Assembly: GCA_019188255.1 (NCBI GenBank)
Contig: JAETXT010000016.1
Span: forward strand, 1,273,889-1,337,888
From: Verticillium longisporum
Lineage: Eukaryota; Ascomycota; Sordariomycetes; Glomerellales; Plectosphaerellaceae
Reading direction: 5' to 3'
DNA length: 64,000 nt
The notes beneath the pieces are model-generated. The model saw only the letters and a list, made by a program, of their open reading frames with translations, searched no databases and had not been told where the DNA came from. Shown here one piece after another: positions 34,607 to 44,735 of the stretch; positions within the stretch are counted from its first letter, which is position 1, and each line of letters opens with the position of its first letter. Both the position numbers and the translations under genes were made by a program.

Positions 34607-35873
34607 ATGAAGTCCTACGTCGTTGCGATCCTGGCTTCTTTGGCAAGCCAAGCCGCTGCCCACTCTACCTTCCAGCAGCTTTGGGTGGATGGAGTTGATT
34701 ATATACGTTTCTCCTCATTGCTCGTTGCCTGATGACTGCTGACCATGACCACGGCTCCCAGTGTGCGCGTCTCCCGCCTAGCAACAGCCCGGTTGAGGAT
34801 GTGACAAGCACCAACATTGTCTGTAACGTCGGCGGCACAAGTGGCAGGGGTGGCAAGTGTCCCGTCAAGGCCGGCGGGACTGTCACTGTCGAGATGCATG
34901 CGGTTTGTATACCCCTTTCAACACAACCGCCCCTTTCCACATCGTCTCTTGCTTCTTGGCAGTCATTTTTAACCCCTGATGGTTCTCGCATCTCTTGCGG
35001 CCCTTCGCCTCTCCTAAACCAATGAAGTGATACTGCAATGCTCCCAGCTTCAGCCATTGACACATGAAAGCAAAACGGCGATCGCAACTGCGCCAACGAA
35101 GCCATCGGCGGCAACCACTTCGGCCCCGTCATCGTCTACCTCTCCAAGGTCTCGGACGCCTCCACCGCCGACGGCTCGAGCGGCTGGTTCAAGATCCACG
35201 AGGACGGCTGGTCGGCCAAGTCCGGCTCGACAAAAGCCGACCAGGACAACTGGGGCGTCAAGGACCTGAACGCCTGCTGCGGGCGCATGGACGTCAGGAT
35301 CCCCGCCGACCTCGAGAACGGCGACTACCTGCTGCGCGCCGAGGTCGTCGCCCTGCACGTGGCGTCCCAGCCCAAGGGCGCCCAGTTCTACATGACCTGC
35401 TACCAGATCACCATTGCCGGCGGCACGGGCGCCAACAGGCCCGCGACGGTCCGCTTCCCCGGCGCCTACGCGGCCACCGACCCCGGCATCCTGTTCAACA
35501 TTTACCAGGCCACGACGTCGTATAAGATTCCCGGCCCGGCCGTCGTCAGCGGTGGGAGGAGCATTGTCGCGGGCCAGGGGTGCAAGAGCGGGTGCGAGGT
35601 GACGTGTAAGCCGGGCTCTGGCACGACGGGGACAGTCGTGGCGCCGCCGGCGCCGACGGCGGGCGCCCCGCCTGCGGCGTGCTCGGTGCCGCAGTTTGGG
35701 CAGTGTGGTGGGCAGGACTACAAGGGGTGTACTATCTGCGCGGTAAGTTTAGCCATAGTCGTGGTGTGGCACGGGTGCTACAAGATGGGCGTAGAGGGCA
35801 TCATGCTGACGTGTGATAGTCTCCGTACACGTGTAAGGCCGTGTCGCCGCCTTACTACTCGCAGTGCAGCTGA
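34607..35873 (+). CDS. AA9 lytic polysaccharide monooxygenase with C-terminal CBM1, 323 aa
   Basis: A secreted copper enzyme that oxidatively cleaves cellulose or other beta-glucans. Exons 34607-34702, 34753-34902, 35071-35742 and 35820-35873. The signal peptide MKSYVVAILASLASQAAA ends before His19, the N-terminal copper-brace His of the mature enzyme. The second brace His is His98 (GGNHFGPV), the axial Tyr is Tyr189 in QFYMTCYQ, and His178 (ALH) is the conserved second-sphere His. Other landmarks: SNSPVEDVTSTNI, CPVKAGGTVTVEMHA, SGWFKIHEDGW, WGVKDLN and FPGAY. A Thr/Ala/Pro linker joins a CBM1 at residues 286-323 (CSVPQFGQCGG to YYSQCS). Introns 2 and 3 are GT-AG; intron 1 (34703-34752) appears to be AT-AC, see findings. 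Regulation by cellulose inducers is usual in the family but not visible here. Confidence 0.9.
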
Positions 35874-36057
35874 TTGGGTTGGGCACACGATGACGGAATG
35901 CTCTCCACTAATCGTCAGTCTCGATTCATGTGAAGGCGTCGAGGCTTATCGAGGGGAAAGATGGCAAGCTGAGGAGAGGAAGGAGTTTGACGTGGTCTTG
36001 TCCTATGCGATTGACTCGCTACTAGTGTACCGTGTACAAATGTCTGGGCATCGTTGT

Positions 36058-37112
36058 CTATCTCGTGTTCAAGCTTCGATCACAGTTTCGCCATTTCCTG
36101 TGACCATTTGTAGCCACCGTCGCATCACTGCCGTCGACTTTGACTTCTCCGTTACCGGTCTTGGTCTCCTTCTCCGTCTTGACCTCAGCGAGTAGTCCTC
36201 TCGCATTCTGCAGGTCTTGGCCCAGTGCCATGAGGTGCATAACGTCAGCCGTGAACGTCATGAAGCTCATCCGCTTGGCTGCCTCCTTGAATTTCTCCGG
36301 CGTACCATAAGGTGCCACAGGAATGGCAAATCCAGCATATGGCTTGTCGTGCTTGTCCATCACGGCGCGGAACTTCTCGACGGCGGTCGTCCATTCAGGC
36401 TCGTTGCCGCCGAGGCCGCTGTTTCCGGGAAGATTCATGCTGATGCGTGCGTCGAGGGTGCCAAGCCAGACGACGTCGATGTCGGGGCAGGCTGTGAGGA
36501 TATCATCGAGGTTGTTGATACCTGCATCGTTAGTCACATGCCGGCGAGCAGATGAGTAGAAGTGGACTTACCTTCCAGAGACTCGATTTGAATCATCATG
36601 GCAGCTTGGTTGTTGAGCGCCTTGTGGATGTCACCCTGGCCGTCGTAGGCCTGGTCGGTGACAAAGGGGATGAGGCGGAACGGCGGCGCAGACCGCGAGC
36701 CGTTTTGCTTGGTACCGAACTTCGCGGCTGATATGACGTGCTTTGCCTGCTCGACCGTGTCGACCTGGGGGATGACGATACTCGCGCCGGCATCCAGAGC
36801 GTAGCCAATGGCGGCATGGTCGTGTCCAGGAACGCGAACCCAGGGTATGGTACGGCCCTGGCTCATGAAGATGGCCTCATGGACCATGCTTGTCATGGTC
36901 TCGACATTGCAGGACGAGTGCTCCCAGTCGATCCAGACAGCATCAAAGCCAAAGGGTGCGAGAAAGCGGGTAACGGGGAGGGAGGAGAGACCGGCGTAGT
37001 AACAGAGAAGAGGAGGAATCTTGCCCTTGTGAGCGTCACGAATGGCATCTCGCGCGCGGTGAGGTTGGAACAGCGAGGGCGCAGCGTATGCGAGCATTCC
37101 GTCGGCAGACAT
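36058..37112 (-). CDS. HpcH/HpaI aldolase/citrate lyase family protein, 334 aa
   Basis: A TIM-barrel class II pyruvate aldolase-type protein. Exon 1 37112-36572, intron 36571-36522 (50 nt), exon 2 36521-36058. Visible landmarks: FGFDAVWIDWEHSSCN (family D-x-E-H motif), the substrate-binding Arg in PWVRVPG, ALDAGASIVIPQVDTVEQAK, and the metal-ligand region MIQIESLEGINNLDDILTAC followed by DIDVVWLGTLDAR. Residues expected to bind metal (Glu in IQIESLEG and Asp in LGTLDAR) are present. The C-terminal 45 residues are Lys/Glu/Thr-rich and not conserved. It converges with the LPMO gene, 184 bp apart. The physiological substrate is unknown; 4-hydroxy-2-oxo acids are typical. Confidence 0.87.
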
Positions 37113-39084
37113 TTTGGACTGGATCTAATGTATGCGTAGATATAGGCGGCGAAGTTCTGCAGTGATATTGGAGCGTCTTAGGAATAAATGAACAAAAAGC
37201 AGCAGGTTGACGACTTGTCAATGCCCAGGTCGAGCCTGGAGGAGAACGCATCTGCTTTATACCCGCCCAGCTTTCCATACAGTCACATTGCATCGGATTT
37301 GCTGCTAATCCCGACGAGCATCGGCGGCTTCGCGAGTGACGTGTATGGTATGGCATTCGGCGTTGCTGTCGATCCATGTCTCCGCGCCGACTTCCGCGTA
37401 CTCAGGACAGGCGTTGTTGACGGTCCAGAGCTTTTGAGGTAGTCATACCCGAAAAGGTAAGTCGTAACCTTGTGAACGCTTGCGGAACGAACAGCACATT
37501 ATAGGCCGAGGCCGTTGAATCCTCCAGCGGTGGATTACGAGCAGGGGGTTTGGCTAGCAAGCGGCTCACGTCAGCTCAATCCGTCTGCCATTCGGCCCAG
37601 GCGCCGGCCCTGCCTTCACAAAGGCTTGCGAATCGACGCTAGATAGGGCTGACGGCCTCGCAGATTCATTTCACACCTGAGCCTAGATACCGGTGCGCCC
37701 GTCTCAGCCTCAGCAGCCCTATCCCTATCAGTCATTTCGAATCGCCGTCGCCTGCAGTAACCTGCTCGACCGCTGACCACAGGGCACTCGACAAGACAGC
37801 GCCTGGGTATTTGAACGCGCTGGCAATGTTGAGTTGTCTGATTTCATGATGGCAAGACGCTGACGTGTGCAAGGCGGTGTCGCTGACATGACGAGGTTCT
37901 TTGGATTCTTGTTGCGGGGCCTGTTGCTGCAAGATGAGTAGGGATTCGTGGTCAATCTACTGCGTCCGACGGAGATGAAGCCCCGTTCTCGCATCGAGCA
38001 GATACAACAATTCATCCCAGGATCGACCTCGTGGAGCCGCAAAGGCCGGGCAACCGGGGTATGGCGTTTTGGCGGCGTAAAACATTAATTCCGTTCGACC
38101 TGCAGAATCTCGCATGACTGAGCAATTCGGAACGAAGTCCAGGCGCCGACATCGCATGCCAAGATGACGCACTCCACGTGCATACCAGCTTACTTCTGGT
38201 TGAAGTGATTCTGCCTCGGCGATTGGGTCGAGGATCATGCAGGCTACCCACCAAAGCACGGCGCTGTCCTCATGGGCTGAGTCACTGGCGGCATCGCTGG
38301 GATAGCCTGTGGCGATGTTGCTGAGCCTGGAAAAAGTTGTCATATCCTCGAAGTCAGAGTCTCAGCCATTGGGACGGAACAGTAAGGTTCGAAGCAGCTC
38401 AGGCCATATTGGCTGTGATCGCTTCCGTTGTGCCGCAGTCAGAGGTGGAGAAACGAAGCAGGTCGTTCGTACTGTCGGATGGCCGACGAACTGAAGGGGT
38501 GGAAGATTGAGTATGAACAACGTGGTCCGACGACGAAACCTACAGTTGCCTATTGCACAACGTAAAGCTTTGACGCATTCGCTGTGCCTTTGATGAGAAG
38601 ACGCTGATATAGCTCGCCACGATGGATGGTCGATTCAAGCATTGAAGGTGAGAGGAGAAGGAGAGTGGAAAGGTCGGCGAGGTTCCTGCAACGACCCCAA
38701 AATGGAAGCCTCGGACATGGAACCAATCAGCGGCCCCCTGCCCCCTGTTGACACATAATGAAGCACGCTCACGTGACTTGGCAGCATACAGGCTCAGCTT
38801 ACTTAATAATTCAAGCCCTCGGACGCAAGGCCGGCGGCACTCGTGGATCCGGGGTTCCCAACATGAGGCGATCTCATGCCTGTTACTCATCTCACGAGAA
38901 AACGCCGAATCCGCCGTTAACATTCCTTTTGCTAGCCCGTTTACGATCCATGCTCCAGAATATCCTTCGGCTTCAGCGACGCCATTGTACATCTAGCCCA
39001 CATCACTAGGTGGCAATACGAACACTCCTCGGACTCCGGCTCTCCCCCGCCCCCATCCATACCTGGGTCGACATTCAGATTCAG
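37113..39084. other. Intergenic region with one doubtful small ORF
   Basis: About 2 kb. Apart from the doubtful frame at 37957-38343 (minus) I see no coding signal. Holds the aldolase promoter on the left and the regulator promoter on the right. Confidence 0.4.
37957..38343 (-). CDS. Doubtful small hypothetical ORF, 128 aa
   Basis: Starts with ATG (MTTFSRLSNIATGYPSDAAS) and has a globular-looking composition with no low-complexity stretch, but no motif, signal peptide or neighbour supports it. It could be a lineage-specific gene or chance. Listed only because it is the sole plausible frame in this intergenic stretch. Confidence 0.18.
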   Translation of the reverse strand: MTTFSRLSNIATGYPSDAASDSAHEDSAVLWWVACMILDPIAEAESLQPEVSWYARGVRHLGMRCRRLDFVPNCSVMRDSAGRTELMFYAAKTPYPGCPAFAAPRGRSWDELLYLLDARTGLHLRRTQ

Positions 39085-41777
39085 ATGAGCGCCTCTGTCG
39101 GACCAGTTGCGCAGCCTGCTGTCGCCCCAACGACATCTGCGAAGAAAAAGTTCGCAACGCCCCCTGTCAAGATTGCGTGTCTGGCATGGTAAGCGCGCAC
39201 CCGCTCCTCTCGCTGTCACGATGCACCGACCCGTAGACCCGAGACAGTTTGATGTCACCAACGTCTGAGGAGACCCCCGCGGAGGATGCTCCGCCCTGCC
39301 GCACCCCATCCACAGTGGTTATCGGTGATTGAATGGCCCAACATTGGCTGACAGACATGACCAAGTCGCGCCTCTAGAACAAGATGCGATGGCGGCAAGC
39401 CTTGTGCCAGTGTACGTGAGAGTGAAGCCTTGGCCTGGACTGAGGTCTTGAGACCCCACTCTTGTGAGAACCTCTTCTGACAGTCGCGCAGTGCCAGAGC
39501 CGATCCCGAGACTGTCAATATCGACCCAGTCGACGTGGAGGCGCCCGCATCCGGAAAAAGCAGAAGACGTGCGACGAGCTTGTGCAGCAGGCCGAGCTCT
39601 TCTCGCTGGAGCCGCCGCAAGAGGAGGTTCCCTCGCAGCGTAAGCATGCCGTCGCAACGCGGCCACGTGCTGTTGCTGACCACCCCCTGTCGCAGCCATT
39701 TCGATCCAAGACTACATCGACCCCGGTGCTGGGCTCAAGCAGCTCCAAGATGTGTTCCCGGACAGCGACTTCATCTTTGACAGCCTCTTCATGGGCATGC
39801 CGGAGGAGGCGAGCGGCGACAGCACGTCTGAAGCCTCTCTCGGTTTCGCCAGTCTCACCGTCCCCATGGTGAGGACGTACAGGAATGACCGCGACATGTA
39901 AGCTCCCATCATGTGTCTGCCGTTCAGTTGGGCCCTAACACCCCGCGCCAAGTCTTGATGCGTACTACCTCTTCCTTCACCAGTACCTCCCTATCCTGCC
40001 GCCACCCACGGCTGTCCCCATCGACCAGCCCGTCCCGTACTTTCAGAACAGCGCAGAAGCGTTCGAAACCGGCTTCGAGCCGTCAACGCCAATCACGCTG
40101 GCGATATGCGCCATCCTCGCCCTCTTCCCCTGTGCCAGAGACATCAATCCCACCTCGCACGATGCTGTCGTCTTCCGGCGCAAGTACGCACAGTACCTGG
40201 CGCAGTCCGCCATCGAGGCCATCGAGATGGAAGCCGAGATCCCCGAGTCATCCATAGAACCACCCAAAGCGCTGAACGGCTCACCGAATCAAGACAGTCG
40301 CGCACCTTTCCACCCGGGGCTTCCCATGGAGTACGAGTGCATCGTCGCGTTGGATATCCTCAGCGTCTACGAGTATGCACAGCGGGGCAACCTCAAGAAG
40401 ATGCAGCGGCGGGCGGGACAGGCACTCGTGGCCGCTATGGAGCTGTCTCTGCACAACTCGACCATCGAGGATGAGTTCACCGAAGTTCGACGCAGGATAT
40501 GGTGGATGACAGTAGGTTTTGCTCCGATTACACTATCAAAGTGCGAAATGATGTTGACAAGTAGCAGTATGTCTGTGTCAGCCAAGGCGCCATTGTCAAT
40601 AATTCGGTATGTCTTGCCTCTGCCTTTCGGAGCATCAGAGCTCACACCGCATAGGATCCCAGCTTTGCCGTCTTCGCGCACACCTTTACGACCAAGTATC
40701 CCACGCTCAAGTGCGATCCTGATGTTTGTTGCCCCGCGATCCCTCGACGCGGGCCACAGCTGACGAGTCCAGGCCTTCCCCCTCATGATCCAATCGCAGC
40801 AGGCAATCCTAGCGGCGTCGCAATTTGCCAGTGACCTCAAGAAGGCGCTCGTCGCCAACGTGGACATGGCACCGATATACGAGCGGATGAAGAAACTCGA
40901 ATCCTACCTCGAGCCTCTGACAGCACAGGCCGACGGATGGCTGCTACAAGCATCCACAACATCACCGCTCGACCCGTGCGAGGAAGTCGTCTCTCGAACG
41001 CTCCGCTGCATGTCGCGCATCAAGCTCAACAGCGCACGGATCAAGTGCCACCGCTACAGCGCCTTCTCGGACGTGGCCCTCTTCACCACTCAGCACTGCG
41101 ACCTGCGCGCCAAGTCGGAAGAGACGGACGCGACGCCGGAGCTGCGGCAGTGGCCGTCGTGCGCCTGCCACACGCTCGTCGCGCGGCCGTCGGCACCGTC
41201 GACGACATCGCCGACCAGCTCGTCCTCGACCGGCTCCATCTCGCCGCCGCGCTCCTCGCCGCGCTCCTCCGACAGCGGCGGCCACGGCTGCGCCGCCGCG
41301 GGCGGCGTCTTCCCCTTCACGAGCCACCAGTCGGCCAAGATCTGCCTCAAGGCCGCCCTCAACGTCGCCCGCTCCTTCGACGACCTGCCGTATCCCAACG
41401 CCGCCGGCCAGCTGTGCCTGCCGCCGAGCACCCTGTCGCCGACGTCGAGCCTCGTCGCGCCGCGGACCATGCCCTCGTTCGCCTGCTGCGCCATGCAGTG
41501 CGCCTACGCCCTGCTCATGGTCCACGGCAAGACGAGGGCCATGTACCCGAGCCCGGCATGGGCGGGCCCATGGTCGAGAGCCTGCTCGTGCGCCTGCAGA
41601 CGGGCTTGCGGTCCATCTCGGGCACGCTGGAGAATTACGCCACGGCGTTTGAGGCGCTCGGCGGCATGCGAGGTATGTCCTCCCTCTTTTTTTTTTGTCT
41701 TTGTGCGGAGCGAGAAGCTGACGATGTATGCAGATACGATTCGCAGTGTGATGGAGCCGGCGAATGTGTTCACGTGA
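39085..41777 (+). CDS. Zn2Cys6 transcription factor with fungal_trans domain, one-base frameshift near the end
   Basis: Nuclear binuclear-cluster regulator. Exons 39085-39188, 39366-39411, 39492-39639, 39696-39897, 39953-40511, 40568-40606, 40655-40723, 40773-41672 and 41734-41777. The split first exons join to CLACRASRTRCDGGKPCASC plus QSRSRDC, the exact C-x2-C-x6-C-x5-C-x2-C-x6-C spacing at Cys 32, 35, 42, 48, 51 and 58, followed by basic RRGGARIRKKQK. The middle homology region starts ILDAYYLFLHQYLPILPPP and includes ALFPCARD, YECIVALDILSVYEYAQRGN, EVRRRIWWMT, DPSFAVFAHTF and FPLMIQSQQAIL. Near 41552-41554 (GAGCCCGGC) one base seems missing: GMGGPMVESLLVRLQTG and ISGTLENYATAFEALGGMR are in a shifted frame, and the last exon restores TIRSVMEPANVFT. 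With one C added the protein would be 703 aa. Target genes unknown. Confidence 0.82.
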
Positions 41778-44735
41778 TGGAGGCATACGGTTTATTCTTG
41801 TAGGATAGGCAGACTGTGGGTTGTTCTGGGTACTCTCCATTGACCGGGGTCATTGTGTACAGGTTCAAATGGAATCTCGGCCCCGTTTTCACGAGCTCGT
41901 TTTCGGGTGGAGGTGATGTTGAATCATTGGTCTGCACGGTCGTCATGTTGGATTGTTGGTCTGCACGGTCGCGAAGCAGAATTGGCCTGTCACCTGCCTA
42001 CGAGGGAGGGCCAACTGGCGAATTTGCAGAGGCAGTGCATTTGACACTGCTACGGCAAACCTGTTTCCACCTGAGCACGCAGGCTTGCGAAGTAGCATCA
42101 CTCAATGGCGGCAAATTATGCATGCGCAGCAACTTGAACATCAGCTCGTGTTCACAGCTGGCCATATGACGTTGGAAACCCGTGAGCCTCACAGGCCCCG
42201 AGCTGAAGGCCTCGAGCTGAAGCGTTCTATATATAGAAGTGATAAGCCGGCCCACCAACTACCGTCGCATTTGTCCCGTGTGCTGCAAGTCACAATTAGA
42301 CGTCATGTCATCTGTCCATCATGGGCAACGATCCATCAAACCATTACTCGACAACGCTGCAATTTCAAGCTGGAGACTAGGCCCTGGAATCGATTCACAC
42401 CACGGGCCTCAGCGGCAGGGAATCCTGAAACCCATCTCCACGGTTGATCCAGACGGGGAATTCTTTCATTGCAGTGCTTTCCAGACGCTGAGGGATCAGA
42501 GCCGCGGCTTGGCACTGCAATGCGACGACGTGGCACAGCGCTTCTGAAATGCCGAAACGTACTGAAGGATCATTTTTCGACATTTGAACCATCTGACAAA
42601 AGGTAGGCATCTTCAAGCCGGCTTCCAGGGACGGGCGGCCGAGAAGAAAGAATGAATCGCCTGATACTCTGCCCCATCGGCCTGCGTACGCGGGCGGAGC
42701 ACCAGAGCGTGTCCCTTTTCATCTCAGGGGGGGGATAGCCGGCCGTTGGTGGCCACTCGTGGAGAACGACCCCCCTGGTCGCGCCCTGGTGGGGTGGGCT
42801 TAAGTGGCCAGCAGCGAGTGTGTGCGGGGCCTGGGCGGACGCCGAGGCAGCCTGGCAGGGCAAGATGAATTTGATGCAGTGGACGGGATCGTCGGGGCTC
42901 GGGAGGGGGCAAGGGGGCAGAGCACAGGCCGTCAGAGGGATGCAGATCCGGCCGGGACGGACAGGACAGTGCGTGACGCGGCAGCCATTCTTCGTTGTTT
43001 TGCTTTTCCTGATCGTCAAGGCATCTCGATCCTAATTTCGGTCGGGAGGTTTGGGTGCCATGGACGTGGTGTGCTGTGCAGAGCGGGCGCGCGCTGGCCA
43101 GGCGAGGGTGAGACGCTGCGTTGGTGCTGATTCTGGCGAGAAAGGAGGGGTGGACCGGGTCAGCCCTTGGCGACGAATGACACAAGGAAGAACTTGGAGA
43201 CATTCGTGGCCATGCTGCGGGAAGCACATGCTGGCGATGAGAACGGCCTGCCGTCTGTAAAATCCGTGGTGCACATGTCTTCCCACCCCGAGACGGCCAG
43301 TGTCCAGCCAAGGATGACAGTGAGCTTACAGCTTACGCAGCGAAGACCAGACATGGCAGTGATGAACAGGATCTGATACCGCCATTCTGTGGGCTGGATG
43401 GAGAAAAACAACGGGGCAGCCAGATTAGTGTTACTGCAAAGGTGCAGTTCATCAGGATTAAGGTCACAGGAAATCATGGTTCATCGGAAAGGGTCCGGGT
43501 CGATGGCTCTAGACCAGGCAACGCTGGGGAGAACGGAGCTAATGACAGGTCATCGGAAAGAGGGAAGCGGAGCGTGGACGATAAGGGGGGTCGTGGTTGC
43601 ACCCGCCGCTAACAGCAGCGAGTCACGAGCCCGAGTGGCTGCTGCTGGCTGTGTTTGTGTCCCCTCCTCCTTCCAGCGCAGCAAGCCAACGGCCTTTCTT
43701 GGTTGTGGTTGGCTGCACTGGGGTCAAGTGCCCTTTCCTTGCCTTCTGTACCTACCCACCCAGGTAGGGAAGTGTGGCTGTCACGCCTGGTTGACGCTTC
43801 TCCCTCGGACCACCGACAGCTAAGGTATCTCGGGTACCAGATAGCACAGCGGATCTCCCACTAAGTACTTGTACCTGGGAACCCGAAGCATCTTAATTAG
43901 GCGGGCACCTCAAGGCAAAGCATGTTAAGGTAGATGGGTAGGTAGGTAGGACAAGCATTCAGGAGGCGGAGACCCGGTGTTTCGACCAAGCTGTCGTCGA
44001 CATCCACCCACCCTTTGTTCTCCATCCACGCCTGCTCCTGCCCTCTATCCCCGCCGAGAAGCCGTCTCTCCGAATCATCCTGCTCCCTTCTCTGCTTGGC
44101 AGGCCCAGAAGCCCCTTACTCCGGCAGCCACTACCCTGTTCCTGGTACCTTCCCCCATCCATGAAGCCAAGGGACGCCAGGGAAGTCACCTGCAGCCTGT
44201 CTTCGCCATGATGCCCCCGGTCTCCATGTGCTTGGCCTGTTAAATGTTCTTCTCTGCCCTGCCGCGCAGCGAAACTTTGATCTACCTCATCTTTGACCTC
44301 GAAGGGAACGGCCAGCCTTTTTCTTTGCCCTTGTTTATTGTCCGTCGTGATCCTCTTGAATCTGTCATTTCTGTCCTTTCTTTCGTTCTTCTCGCGGCTC
44401 GTGTGACAACCTGCCAGCTGTTCTATTTTTCCCGTCTGTACATCCGGACAGCGCATCTCTTGCCGGGCGAAACCGACCGACACCAAGCAGCGAACTTGGT
44501 CTTATGAAGCCGGCGCACACTTTCTCTTCGCCGGCAAACCGATATTCTCGAATGCCACATTGACGACATTTTCCATTGACCAAGAACGTTCTTTGATTTA
44601 TACAGCTCGCACCACGGACAGAACGTACGGTCGACCCCGCCCAGTTACAATCACCTACACTCGACGTGGTCACCTCTTCTCTTTCTCCCACATTCGCTAG
44701 CCACAAACGGAACCGTCCGAGACATTCCGCACGAC
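41778..44735. other. Intergenic region before CAS1
   Basis: About 3 kb without a supported gene. Includes a short direct repeat containing TTGGTCTGCACGGTCG (near 41926 and 41956) and a GGTAGGTAGGTAGG motif at 43935-43950 within a promoter-like segment. From about 44240 the sequence becomes C/T-rich, consistent with the CAS1 leader. ORFs here lack motifs. Confidence 0.4.

Noticed and set aside
34691..34765. GT-AG alternatives for LPMO intron 1
   Set aside because: GTTTCT at 34707 ends in the wrong phase and leads to a stop; GTTGAT at 34694 deletes conserved residues; the only AG acceptor removes GSQ.
37455..37500. AAGTCGTAACC string resembling the end of 18S rRNA
   Set aside because: Only about ten bases match and the expected flanking rRNA/ITS sequence is absent; no rDNA here.
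39085..41777. Naming the Zn2Cys6 gene XlnR/Xyr1
   Set aside because: The middle region is vaguely similar, but the zinc cluster (CLACRASRTRCDG) differs from the CDQCNQLRTKCDG type of XlnR, so no symbol is given.
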